A DNA stretch of 13,979 nt, from contig CAJUJV010000022.1 in assembly GCA_910586845.1 (NCBI GenBank), positions 35,100-49,078 on the forward strand, given 5' to 3'. Origin of the DNA: an uncultured Hungatella sp. Lineage in GTDB: Bacteria > Bacillota > Clostridia > Lachnospirales > Lachnospiraceae. The notes under the pieces were generated by a model. The model did not search any database. It saw nothing but the letters and a program-made list of their open reading frames with translations, and was not told where the DNA came from. Of this stretch, positions 5,399-13,214 are shown piece after piece (position 1 is the stretch's first letter; every line of letters begins with the position of its first letter). The position numbers were made by a program, and so were the translations under genes.

Positions 5399-7900
5399 AT
5401 GAAGATTTGCAGAAAAGTGGAAAAGATCTGTCAGAATGACGGCTATATATCCGTCATGACAAACTGTGTGGAGCTGCGTATCTGGTTTCTCACAGACCAC
5501 ATCATCCGGATTCGGGCAGGATTCGACGGAGATTTTGAGGAAATCTCCTACAGCCTGGTTATGACAGCGTGGGAAGATCTGGGGGACAGCCTCACGGGAC
5601 GGTATCGGAGACGGGTGAAGCCGGCAGAGGCCCTGCTGACAGACCTGGAAGACCGGGCCATTATCCAGGGAAAAGAACTGAAAGTGGAGCTGGAAAAAGA
5701 ACCCTTCCGCGTAACCGTCCGGGACAGGGACAATACCATACTCCACCGGGATATGGTGGACCTGGGGTATCAGGAGGACTCCAACCACCGGCGGATCCAC
5801 ACCAGCGAGATCTCCCCCGGGGACTGTTTTTACGGATTCGGGGAAAAAACAGGTTCCTTCAATAAGGCCCGGAAATATATGTCCATGAGCCCCAAGGACG
5901 CCATGGGATACGACCCCAAAGAGACGGATTCCCTCTACAAACATATTCCCTTCTATATTAGGCTGAACAAAGAGAGCAAAAAAGCAGTGGGATATTTTTA
6001 CCACAACACGGCGGAATGCGATTTTGACATGGGACGGGAAAAAAGCAATTACTGGAACATGCACAGCCGTTACCGCGCCGACGCCGGAGACATCGACCTG
6101 TTTCTCATCGCCGGGCCAGCCGTGCGGCAGGTGGTGGAGCGGTACACGGATCTGACCGGCAAATCCGCCCTGCTGCCAAAGACGGCCCTTGGATATCTGG
6201 GCTCCTCCATGTATTACCCGGAGCTTCCCGAAAACTGCGACGACGCCATCATCCAGTTTATCGACACCACAAAGGAGGAGGACATCCCTGTTGACGGCTT
6301 CCAGCTTTCCTCCGGCTACACCTCCCTGGAGACAGAAGAAGGATTAAAAAGATGTGTCTTTACCTGGAACAAAAAGCGGTTCAGGGATCCCAAAATGTTT
6401 TTCTCGGAAATGAAAAAACGTGGCATCACGGTTTCTCCCAATGTAAAACCGGGAATCCTCCTTGTCCATCCCCGGCTGGAAGAGATGAAAGAAAAAGGCA
6501 TTTTCGTAAAAGACAGTCAGAAGGATGAACCTGGAGTGGGAACCTGGTGGGGCGGCCCCGGAGCGTTTGTGGATTTCACCAGCCCGAGAGCAAGGACTGT
6601 GTGGAAAGAGATGCTGAAAGAGTCGGTTCTGGAGATGGGAACCGGCTCCGTGTGGAACGACAACTGTGAGTACGACAGTCTGGTGGACAAGGACTGCCGC
6701 TGTGAGCTGGAAGGCAGAGGAACCACCATCGGTGAGATCAAGGCAGCCATGGCCAATCTTATGTGTCACGTGACCATGGAGGCTGTGGAGGAAACCTTCG
6801 GCAGCATCCGCCCCTTTATCGTGTGCCGTTCCGGCCATGCGGGGATCCAGCGGTATGCCCAGACCTGGGCCGGGGACAATCTCACCTGCTGGGACAGCCT
6901 GAAATACAACATCGCCACCATCCTGGGGATGAGCCTTTCCGGCGTGGCAAACCAGGGCTGCGACATCGGCGGCTTCTACGGGCCCTCTCCGGAGGCGGAG
7001 CTGATGGTCCGGTGGGTGCAGAACGGCATCTTCCAGCCCAGATTTTCCGTCCACTCCGTAAACACGGACAACACGGTGACAGAGCCCTGGATGTACGGAG
7101 CCTACACCGGTTATATCCGGGATGCCATAAAATTCCGCTACCGCCTGTTCCCCTACCTGTACTCCCTCATGGCCCGGGCCCACGACACAGGGCTCCCCAT
7201 CATGGAGCCTATGTGCAGCGCCTTCCAGCAGGACCCAGGCTGCTACGAGGAGGGCGTGGACTTTATGGTGGGAGACTCCCTCCTGGTGGCCAACGTGGTG
7301 GAAAAAGGGGCATGTACCCGGCGGATCTGCCTTCCCAGGGGCCGGACCTTCTATGATTTCTATACAAGAGAGGCCTATGAGGGAGGACAGACCATAGAGA
7401 TTCCCGTGGACATCAGCTCCATTCCCCTGTTTATCCCCGACGGAGCCATCCTGCCCATGGCTTTAAACCAGATGAACAACCTGGCCACGGAACAGGTCAC
7501 AGGGATTCGTCTCCTGTGCGCTCCGGACAGAGACAGCTCTTTTACCCTCTACGAGGACGACGGAATTACACTGGATTACGAAAAAGGGCGATACTTGAAG
7601 ACTCTGATCCAGGTGAGGGCCGGGGAGACGACGGTGATATCATTCAGTCACCAGGGCTCTTATGAGACAGGGGTGGAACAGATCTATATTGACGCGGTAC
7701 ACCGGGAAAAGGCTCCCTTCTGGGTGAAAGCTGACCAAAAGATGCTGCCCCATTTCCTCCACAGGAAGAAGTTTGAGGCTGCCAGGGAGGGCTGGTACTA
7801 CAGCCAGACCCTGAAATCCGTCCAGATCAAATACCCGAATCCTGGAAAGGATTATGATCTGGTGATTTCCTTTGAGCAGTTTGATATGATTGGGATGTAG
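5399..7900 (+). CDS. Glycoside hydrolase family 31 alpha-glycosidase
   Basis: This is an 833-residue, probably cytoplasmic retaining alpha-glycosidase of family GH31. An N-terminal beta-sandwich (about residues 20-245, with CFYGFGEKTGSFNKAR) leads into a TIM barrel (about 255-575) and C-terminal beta domains (about 590-833, with SSFTLYEDDG). The nucleophile is Asp421 in WNDNCEYD and the acid/base is Asp493 in TWAGDNLTCWDSLKYN. Usual GH31 enzymes read W-x-D-M-N-E at the nucleophile, so this is a divergent subgroup and the sugar cannot be read from the sequence (alpha-glucoside, alpha-xyloside or other). The start at 5399 is chosen for AAGGGGG 7 nt upstream; an in-frame ATG at 5333 would translate the leader hairpin and lacks a ribosome site. 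There is no signal peptide. It faces the ABC uptake cluster tail to tail, consistent with cleaving imported oligosaccharides. Confidence 0.92.
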   Translation: MKICRKVEKICQNDGYISVMTNCVELRIWFLTDHIIRIRAGFDGDFEEISYSLVMTAWEDLGDSLTGRYRRRVKPAEALLTDLEDRAIIQGKELKVELEKEPFRVTVRDRDNTILHRDMVDLGYQEDSNHRRIHTSEISPGDCFYGFGEKTGSFNKARKYMSMSPKDAMGYDPKETDSLYKHIPFYIRLNKESKKAVGYFYHNTAECDFDMGREKSNYWNMHSRYRADAGDIDLFLIAGPAVRQVVERYTDLTGKSALLPKTALGYLGSSMYYPELPENCDDAIIQFIDTTKEEDIPVDGFQLSSGYTSLETEEGLKRCVFTWNKKRFRDPKMFFSEMKKRGITVSPNVKPGILLVHPRLEEMKEKGIFVKDSQKDEPGVGTWWGGPGAFVDFTSPRARTVWKEMLKESVLEMGTGSVWNDNCEYDSLVDKDCRCELEGRGTTIGEIKAAMANLMCHVTMEAVEETFGSIRPFIVCRSGHAGIQRYAQTWAGDNLTCWDSLKYNIATILGMSLSGVANQGCDIGGFYGPSPEAELMVRWVQNGIFQPRFSVHSVNTDNTVTEPWMYGAYTGYIRDAIKFRYRLFPYLYSLMARAHDTGLPIMEPMCSAFQQDPGCYEEGVDFMVGDSLLVANVVEKGACTRRICLPRGRTFYDFYTREAYEGGQTIEIPVDISSIPLFIPDGAILPMALNQMNNLATEQVTGIRLLCAPDRDSSFTLYEDDGITLDYEKGRYLKTLIQVRAGETTVISFSHQGSYETGVEQIYIDAVHREKAPFWVKADQKMLPHFLHRKKFEAAREGWYYSQTLKSVQIKYPNPGKDYDLVISFEQFDMIGM

Positions 7901-7915
7901 ACGGCTCCGCCGTCT
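7899..7915. terminator. Short bidirectional hairpin between convergent genes
   Basis: AGACGGC (7899-7905) and GCCGTCT (7909-7915) form a perfect 7-bp stem with a 3-nt loop. It overlaps the GH31 stop codon on one side and the isomerase stop codon on the other. The downstream T-run is weak on both strands, so termination efficiency is uncertain. Confidence 0.5.
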
Positions 7916-8793
7916 TATTCCGCGGTTTCATAGATCTGACGCAGGTACTGTCCTATTTCAATAAGGTGCTTTAACTGGACTTCCCGCAGTTTATCCGGCA
8001 GCCTTCTGGTCATATTATGTATTTCATAAGTAAGATCATTTTGGTATCCGATCTGCTTCAGCGTCCTCATCATAGCCGTCCAGTCGATGGTTCCATAGAA
8101 CGGAGCTAGATGCTCGTCCCATTCCCCGTTATTGTCGGCTATATGAACCGCTTTTAACCGGCTCCCGATCCGGCGCAGCCAGTAAGGCTGATCGATTCCT
8201 GCCAGGTGGGCATGGTCGAAATCCCAGCATATCCCAAAATTTTTCTGGTTAACCGTATCCACCAGATCGATCAGTTCCTCCGCTGACCCGGAAAACCGGC
8301 GCTTCTCCTTATCCGGCACGTTTTCCACGGCCAGTCCGATTCCCGCCCTGGCTGCCAGCTCCAGATGGGGTTTTACATATTCCAGATTTGCTTCCCTGGA
8401 TTTCGCGTAGGAATAATCCAGATGATCATACACGCTTCCCGCATGGTACACGGCCCACTTAACCCCCAGGCGGCCGGAGGCGATGATCCCTCTGCGCACC
8501 AGTTCTTCTCTCCATTCCCGCCTCTCCGCGTTCTGGTCGCACACGTTATAAAATTCCAGATGAGATTGGGAAAACTGGATTCCCAGGGTCTGTGCCAGTT
8601 CCTTAAGGCGCCGGGTTTCCTCCTCCCAATCGTCGGAGGCCAAATACCTTCCCGGCAGTCCCTGATCACATAAATTTAAGTCAAAGACCTGAAATCCCGC
8701 CGCTGCGCATCTTGTCAGACACTCCTCCAGCCCCACGCTTCCCGACGGCTCCGGAACCATATCCATGATATTCGTAGAGGTAGATAATCTCAT
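7915..8793 (-). CDS. Sugar phosphate isomerase/epimerase family TIM-barrel protein
   Basis: This is a 292-residue member of the xylose-isomerase-like / AP-endonuclease-2 TIM-barrel superfamily (IolE/IolI and tagatose-epimerase relatives), which typically isomerises or epimerises keto-sugars or inositols using a divalent metal. Expected metal-binding positions are visible: Glu157 in GLAVENVP, Asp191 in ICWDFDHAHLAG, His217 in KAVHIADNNGEWDEH, and Glu257 in TYEIHN. The length fits the family. The start at 8793 has a strong AAAGGAGAGG site overlapping the end of the upstream binding-protein gene, 14 nt away, so it is the last gene of the ABC transporter operon. The context suggests it acts on the imported sugar or on the product released by the GH31 enzyme. 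The exact substrate cannot be assigned. Confidence 0.85.
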   Translation of the reverse strand: MRLSTSTNIMDMVPEPSGSVGLEECLTRCAAAGFQVFDLNLCDQGLPGRYLASDDWEEETRRLKELAQTLGIQFSQSHLEFYNVCDQNAERREWREELVRRGIIASGRLGVKWAVYHAGSVYDHLDYSYAKSREANLEYVKPHLELAARAGIGLAVENVPDKEKRRFSGSAEELIDLVDTVNQKNFGICWDFDHAHLAGIDQPYWLRRIGSRLKAVHIADNNGEWDEHLAPFYGTIDWTAMMRTLKQIGYQNDLTYEIHNMTRRLPDKLREVQLKHLIEIGQYLRQIYETAE

Positions 8794-8807
8794 TCTCGTC
8801 CTCTCCT

Positions 8808-10244
8808 TTATTGATTTGCCAGATTATAATCTTCCAGAGCCTGGTTGCATGCCTGAGCCATGGAGGCAACCGCCGAATCAATATCCGAACTGCCGTCCAG
8901 AACCGATACAATTCCGTCCTTTATGAAGCCGGATATGGCTCCCCCTACCCCGCACATAGGTTCCTGTATATTGATATTGGAATCATGAAGCTGACTGACT
9001 CCCACTCCATATAATGGGTTGTTCTCTAAAAATGATTTGTATTCATCCAGTTCGTAGGCCGCCGGCACTGCCGCCAGATACCCTGTACTGGTGTGCCAGT
9101 CCATCTGGACTTCCGGAGAATACAGATATTTCAGGTATTCATATACGGCATCCAGTTTCGCGGCATCGCCTTTATCCACCGGATACAGCGCCGAACCGCC
9201 GCAGCTGACGCCGCCTGCAGCCGAATCATTTACCTTTGGCAGGTACGCGATACCCAGTTCAAATTTACCGGCAGCCAATTCTTTCATGCCTGTAATATCC
9301 GCGGAGGAACACAGAGTGATGGTAATATTCCCGGAACCGAAATTATTTTTGCGGTCATCTTCCAGATACTTAAAGGAACCTTCCTGGCAGGCTGCCTGGT
9401 ATTCTGTCAAAAATGTCTTCATGGTCTGGTTGCCGTCAAACTCCACCTTTGTCATATTGGCGGCATGTCCGTTGTCATTGTCGCCAAACAGGGAATATCC
9501 TTTCCCATCCGTGTCCTGCTGTCCAATCCAGCTGGACATCACCCAGGAATCCAGCTGATAGCCAAATCCGTACTGGGTTATGGTTTCTCCGTCCCGTTTC
9601 GTCAGCCTGGCCGAGTATTCTCCCAGTTCCCTGATGGTCTTCGGAGCAGTCTCCGGGTCTAACCCGGCTTCCTTAAACGCGTTCTTATTGTAGTACATAC
9701 AGATTGCGGACGGAGCATAGGGAAGTCCCACTACCTTGTTTTCACAGGTCAGAGCCTTGATGGCAGCCGGCTCAAAGTCATCGATTCCCAGACCAATCAG
9801 GTTCTGGTCCAGGATGTCCTGGGCTTTTACCACCACATCTATTCCCTGCATATATCCGGTTTCTCCTGCGGGGCAAAAGGTCAGGTCCGGCATGTTCTTA
9901 AAATCATTGGCCTGAAAGGCGGCTTTCAGTTTCTTGGCAAGGTCGGCGTTGGCTCCCTGGTACACCGGGGATACCTTAATTCCCTTTTCTTTTCCGACAG
10001 TCTCGTTAAACCCGGCCGCGATCCGCTCAACCGTCTCACCGTTGACCCCTCCCATGGGATGCCAGAGGGAAATCTCGATGATACCCCCGTCCGCTCCGGA
10101 AGAACTTCCTCCATCTGGTGATACCTCTTTTCCCACAGCGTCCCCGCTGTTCTGAGATGTCTTCGCGCCGCAGCCCATGATACCGGCCATCAGTGACACA
10201 GCCGCCATGACAAACATGATTCTTGTTTTGATTTTCTTCTTCAT
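8808..10244 (-). CDS. ABC transporter sugar-binding lipoprotein (family 1 extracellular solute-binding)
   Basis: This is a 478-residue lipoprotein that captures a carbohydrate outside the membrane and delivers it to the permease pair encoded upstream. A lysine-rich start (MKKKIKTR) and hydrophobic core end in a lipobox with Cys25 (GIMGC). A Gly/Ser/Asp-rich linker leads to EISLWHPMGGVNGETVERIA, a typical opening of family 1 sugar-binding proteins. Further family features are LPYAPSAICMYYNKNAFKEA (near 195) and a C-terminal YLKYLYSPEVQMDWHTSTGY. The start at 10244 follows AAAGGAAACC. The reading frame is open for 112 codons further upstream, but that stretch is the shadow of the permease gene. 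It lies 32 nt after the MalG-type permease and 14 nt before the isomerase. The ligand is unknown; an oligosaccharide is likely given the GH31 partner. Confidence 0.92.
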   Translation of the reverse strand: MKKKIKTRIMFVMAAVSLMAGIMGCGAKTSQNSGDAVGKEVSPDGGSSSGADGGIIEISLWHPMGGVNGETVERIAAGFNETVGKEKGIKVSPVYQGANADLAKKLKAAFQANDFKNMPDLTFCPAGETGYMQGIDVVVKAQDILDQNLIGLGIDDFEPAAIKALTCENKVVGLPYAPSAICMYYNKNAFKEAGLDPETAPKTIRELGEYSARLTKRDGETITQYGFGYQLDSWVMSSWIGQQDTDGKGYSLFGDNDNGHAANMTKVEFDGNQTMKTFLTEYQAACQEGSFKYLEDDRKNNFGSGNITITLCSSADITGMKELAAGKFELGIAYLPKVNDSAAGGVSCGGSALYPVDKGDAAKLDAVYEYLKYLYSPEVQMDWHTSTGYLAAVPAAYELDEYKSFLENNPLYGVGVSQLHDSNINIQEPMCGVGGAISGFIKDGIVSVLDGSSDIDSAVASMAQACNQALEDYNLANQ

Positions 10245-10276
10245 AATGGTTTCCTTTCTTTTTATGTGATTGTTTT

Positions 10277-11113
10277 TTATCCCTTTACCGCTCCTGCCGT
10301 CATTCCCCTGACGATATACCGCTGGCTGATTAAAAAGATGACGACCGCGGGAAGCAGAGCCACACAGGAGGCGGCCATAATAGGTCCGTAAGACTGCTGT
10401 TCTGCCGTGTTGAGCATGGTGATCCCTACCTGGACGGTCCGCATCTCCTCCGCGTTGGTAATCAAAAGAGGCCACAAGTAAATATTCCACAGGCCCACAA
10501 AGGAAGACAGGCTGATGGTGGTGATAATGGGCTTGGACAGTGGGATTACGATGCTGATCAAAAAGCGCAGGCTGCTGCATCCGTCGATCAGGGCCGCCTC
10601 ATGGAGGGATTTGGGAAGGGACAGCATGGACTGGCGCATCATAAATATGTAATTGGCATGTACCAGATAAATGATCACCAATCCCAGGAACGTATTCATG
10701 ATCCCCATGCGGGACACGGTCAGGTAGTTAGTCAGAATTATGGCATCCCCCGGAATCATCATACTCCCCAGAATCAGATAGAAGAGGAAATTTTTTCCTT
10801 TGAATTCATAAAAACAGAAGGCAAACGAGGCGGTGACGGCGGTGATCAGTCTTCCCATGGTTCCAAAAACGGAGACCAGCAGGGAATTCAGTAAAAACCG
10901 CAGCATCTTCGTCTTCGTAAAAATGGTAATATAATTTTCCAGATATCCAAAGGAGCGGGGCAGCACCTTGGGCGGCGGTGTGGTGATCTCAGCGGCGTCC
11001 ATAAAGGACAGGCCGGCCGCGTAGATGATGGGGAAGATCAGCAAAATCCCCAGAGCCAGTTTTAACAGTCCGCCCAGATTATAATAAAGAGATTGTTTCG
11101 TTTTTCTACTCAT
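10277..11113 (-). CDS. ABC sugar transporter permease, MalG/AraQ type
   Basis: This is a 278-residue inner-membrane permease of the carbohydrate-uptake CUT1 family. Hydrophobic segments lie at about residues 15-35, 73-101, 108-127, 140-160, 184-204 and 245-263, consistent with six transmembrane helices. The cytoplasmic EAA loop that contacts the ATPase is visible as EAALIDGCSSLRFLISIVIP (172-191). The ATG at 11113 is chosen because GGAG lies 8 nt upstream; an in-frame GTG at 11122 would touch that site directly. It overlaps the stop of the upstream permease by 8 nt (ATGAGTAG), which points to translational coupling. No ATPase gene is present in the cluster, as is usual for Firmicutes transporters that share an MsmX-type ATPase (established pattern, inferred here). 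Confidence 0.92.
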   Translation of the reverse strand: MSRKTKQSLYYNLGGLLKLALGILLIFPIIYAAGLSFMDAAEITTPPPKVLPRSFGYLENYITIFTKTKMLRFLLNSLLVSVFGTMGRLITAVTASFAFCFYEFKGKNFLFYLILGSMMIPGDAIILTNYLTVSRMGIMNTFLGLVIIYLVHANYIFMMRQSMLSLPKSLHEAALIDGCSSLRFLISIVIPLSKPIITTISLSSFVGLWNIYLWPLLITNAEEMRTVQVGITMLNTAEQQSYGPIMAASCVALLPAVVIFLISQRYIVRGMTAGAVKG

Positions 11114-11979
11114 AGAATACACTCCTTTTCTCCATCCAGAAATTCAGGACCATCAGTCCTAATACCATCACAAACACCACTACTCCCAGGGCGTAAGCCG
11201 AACTGTAATTGGAATTGTTGTAAGCCAAATTGTACATCCGGTAAATCAGTGTCTCAGTGGAACCTGCCGGTCCTCCCTGGGTCAGGATCAGAACGAGACG
11301 GACCATGATCATCGAAGACACTGACAAGGTACAGAAAAGATAAAACAGGGATGGGGAAATCAGCGGCAAAACAATTCTCCAGACCTTCTGCAGTCTGCTG
11401 GCTCCCTCCACGTCCGCCGACTCCAGTACGTCCTCGGAAAGGTTGCGGATAGCCGCTGTCAGATAAATATAGCTGAATCCCAATTCTGTCCAGACGAGGA
11501 TCACCGTCAATGCCGGCAGCGCGTACCTCTTATCTGTCAGCCAGCTGATGTCCAGTCCAAGTACGGAGTTGATAATTCCCAGAGACGGATTAAACAGCAT
11601 TTGAAAGATTTTTCCGGCTACCGCTGTGGAGACTGCCATGGAAAGGCAGAACAGAGTCTCGTAGATCCGGCTAAACCGGCTCTTTTTGTCAGAGAACAAT
11701 GCCAGCAGCAAACTCAATCCTATGGTGGACGGTACCATCATCACCAGATGCTTCAAAGTATTAAACAATGCCCGGTAAAATCCCTCATCAGAAAAAAGTC
11801 TGATGTAATTTTTCAGGCCGGTGAACTTTGAAAAATCTCCATACCTGTCAACAAAAAAAAGCTTCCCACCACTGTTTTCCCAAATGTATAATATACAAAC
11901 AATCCCAGCAGTATCAGAGCAGTATCAGAGCAGGAAGCAGATAAAGATAGGGTTCTATCTTTTTGGTGAATTTTTTCAT
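11106..11979 (-). pseudogene. ABC sugar transporter permease, MalF/UgpA type, disrupted near its 5' end
   Basis: The intended start is the ATG at 11979, with GGAGGG 8 nt upstream, giving MKKFTKKIEPYLYLLPALIL. The frame then hits a stop at 11914-11916 inside an 11-bp tandem duplication (11907-11928). Removing one copy continues as GLFVYYTFGKTVVGSFF. A second shift at the A8 tract (T8 in the coding sense, 11853-11860) is then needed to enter the frame VDRYGDFSKFTGLKNYIRLF, which runs intact to the stop at 11106. One extra T does this, and the repaired gene encodes 287 residues, the usual family length. The downstream part has the transmembrane segments and an EAA-type loop (ESADVEGASRLQKVWRIVLP). 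A 220-residue frame beginning at a TTG (11768) lacks the first helix and has no ribosome site. It is either a true pseudogene, a phase-variable state or an assembly error. If real, transport is probably lost. Confidence 0.85.
11907..11933. repeat. 11-bp tandem duplication inside the MalF-type gene
   Basis: The unit AGCAGTATCAG occurs at 11907-11917 and 11918-11928, followed by a partial third copy AGCAG (11929-11933). The extra 11 nt shift the permease reading frame. The partial copy makes the array a plausible strand-slippage site. Confidence 0.9.
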
Positions 11980-12010
11980 GTTCGTTTCCCTCCGTTCGTT
12001 ATTTTTCTCT

Positions 12011-12016
12011 ATTATA
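12011..12016 (-). promoter_or_regulatory. -10 element upstream of the ABC transporter operon
   Basis: A perfect TATAAT reads on the minus strand at 12011-12016, which would start transcription near 12004, about 25 nt before the permease ATG at 11979. No good -35 lies 16-18 nt upstream. That is typical of promoters needing an activator, and the AraC-family gene is divergent. Confidence 0.5.
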
Positions 12017-12072
12017 GACCACAACTCCGGCTGAAACTATGTTTTTTCTCTCTATAACATTGCGAATCGTGT

Positions 12073-12098
12073 CTTTATAAAATAGACGGGTTATAAAG
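12073..12098. promoter_or_regulatory. Inverted repeat, candidate regulator-binding site
   Basis: CTTTATAA (12073-12080) and TTATAAAG (12091-12098) are exact inverted copies separated by 10 nt. The dyad lies about 70-95 nt upstream of the predicted start of the leftward transporter transcript and about 36 nt upstream of the regulator's -35. Either position suits control by the AraC-type protein. Many AraC-family sites are direct repeats, so the link is tentative. Confidence 0.35.
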
Positions 12099-12133
12099 GA
12101 AATCGGTTTTCTTTTATGATACTTTATCTTATA

Positions 12134-12161
12134 TTGACAAAAAACAGGCATTGATTAGAAT
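12134..12161 (+). promoter_or_regulatory. Promoter of the AraC-family regulator gene
   Basis: A perfect -35 TTGACA (12134-12139), a 16-nt spacer and TAGAAT (12156-12161, five of six matches to the consensus) form a good sigma-A promoter. Transcription would start near 12168, leaving a leader of about 65 nt. Confidence 0.6.
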
Positions 12162-12232
12162 ATTTATATAAACTAACCATGCCCTTGACCTGCAGAGTAT
12201 GAGAATGATTCACAATAAAGGGAGAAATGAAA

Positions 12233-13132
12233 ATGCAAAGAAAAGTAGTGCCCAGCCGTTTCTATCCAAAACCCCAGATGAAGGGAAAGCCTTTTGACAT
12301 TTACTATAATTTCGATGACTCCATGCGGGAATTCGACGAACATACTCACGATTATTACGAATTTTACTTCCTGATATCAGGCAATATCCAGTATACCATT
12401 GATGATCACAGCTATTCTCTGCGAAAGGGAGATGTCCTTCTGATTAAGCCGGCCCAGCGTCATTTTGCCGCTATCAAATCTCTGGATAAAAAGCCCTATA
12501 TCCGCTACGTCCTGTGGCTCAGCCCGGATTACTTAAAAAGCATGTGTTCGCCGAACACCAACCTGATGCTGCCTTTTGAAAAGATATCCGGCGCTTCCAA
12601 CCACATGCATATCTCAGAAGAGAGCCAGATAATGATCAGCAAGCTTCTGCAGCAGATGATGATCAATGTAAAAAGTGAAGAATATGGCTCTGACATTCTC
12701 CTGAACGCCCTGATCATCGAACTTCTGGTATCCTTAGCCCGGATCAAGCTATATTATCAGCCGGCTCTCCCGGACGAATCGGCTGTGACGGACCCGCTGA
12801 TCTCCAAAGCCCTGAATTATATCTCCGAGCATATCACCGAGGAGATCCGGGTAGAGGAGATCGCTGAAGCTTTATTTGTAAGCAAGTCCTATCTGTCCCG
12901 GCAGTTTACGGAATTTATGGGAGTTTCCATCTACAGCTATATCGTCAAAAAGAAATTATATCTGTCAAAGCAGGAACTGATCGGTAATTCCATGATCAAG
13001 GATGCCTATCTGATGTACGGATTCGGGGATTATTCTTCCTACTTCCGGGCATTCAAGAAAGAGTTCGGCATGTCGCCAAGACAGATGGTCAACTTCTTAC
13101 GCGCATCGGATTCCGAATACCCTTCCGCATAA
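12233..13132 (+). CDS. AraC-family transcriptional regulator with N-terminal cupin domain
   Basis: This 299-residue regulator probably senses a sugar and controls the divergent transporter operon. The N-terminal half (about residues 20-165) is a cupin-like AraC ligand-binding domain, with EHTHDYYEFYFLISG and LRKGDVLLIKPAQRH. The C-terminal half (about 188-285) has the two helix-turn-helix units, EEIAEALFVSKSYLSRQF and the signature YGFGDYSSYFRAFKKEFGMS followed by PRQM. The ATG at 12233 is preferred because AAGGGAG (12218-12224) lies 8 nt upstream; the ATG at 12227 would leave only 2 nt of spacing. Divergent placement next to an ABC sugar operon is the usual arrangement for these activators. 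Its base composition is somewhat more AT-rich than the left half of the window. Confidence 0.92.
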   Translation: MQRKVVPSRFYPKPQMKGKPFDIYYNFDDSMREFDEHTHDYYEFYFLISGNIQYTIDDHSYSLRKGDVLLIKPAQRHFAAIKSLDKKPYIRYVLWLSPDYLKSMCSPNTNLMLPFEKISGASNHMHISEESQIMISKLLQQMMINVKSEEYGSDILLNALIIELLVSLARIKLYYQPALPDESAVTDPLISKALNYISEHITEEIRVEEIAEALFVSKSYLSRQFTEFMGVSIYSYIVKKKLYLSKQELIGNSMIKDAYLMYGFGDYSSYFRAFKKEFGMSPRQMVNFLRASDSEYPSA

Positions 13133-13173
13133 GAGTCCGGGACAGGGACAGCGCCTTTCCTCTCTGCGAGGAC

Positions 13174-13206
13174 GGCAGGCGGCAATACTCCTTTCGGGGG
13201 CCTGCC
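13174..13206 (+). other. Hairpin downstream of the AraC-type gene
   Basis: GGCAGGC (13174-13180) and GCCTGCC (13200-13206) form a perfect 7-bp stem with a 19-nt loop, about 40 nt after the regulator's stop codon. No T-run follows, so it is at best a weak terminator or a stem left over from the decayed gene. Confidence 0.3.
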
Positions 13207-13214
13207 CCGTGTAC

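Noticed and set aside
6344..7183. Long minus-strand open frame of 279 codons opposite the GH31 gene
   Set aside because: It is a shadow of the GH31 coding region: no recognisable motifs and a His/Gly/Val-rich composition.
10245..10580. 112-codon N-terminal extension of the sugar-binding protein frame
   Set aside because: It overlaps the MalG-type permease gene in another frame and has no protein-like character. The ATG at 10244 has a good ribosome site, a signal peptide and a lipobox.
11106..11768. A naturally short 220-residue permease starting at TTG
   Set aside because: It lacks the first transmembrane helix and any ribosome site, and the missing part is encoded immediately upstream in shifted frames.
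13174..13206. Rho-independent terminator of the AraC-type gene
   Set aside because: The stem is clear but no T-run follows, so it is listed only as a low-confidence hairpin.
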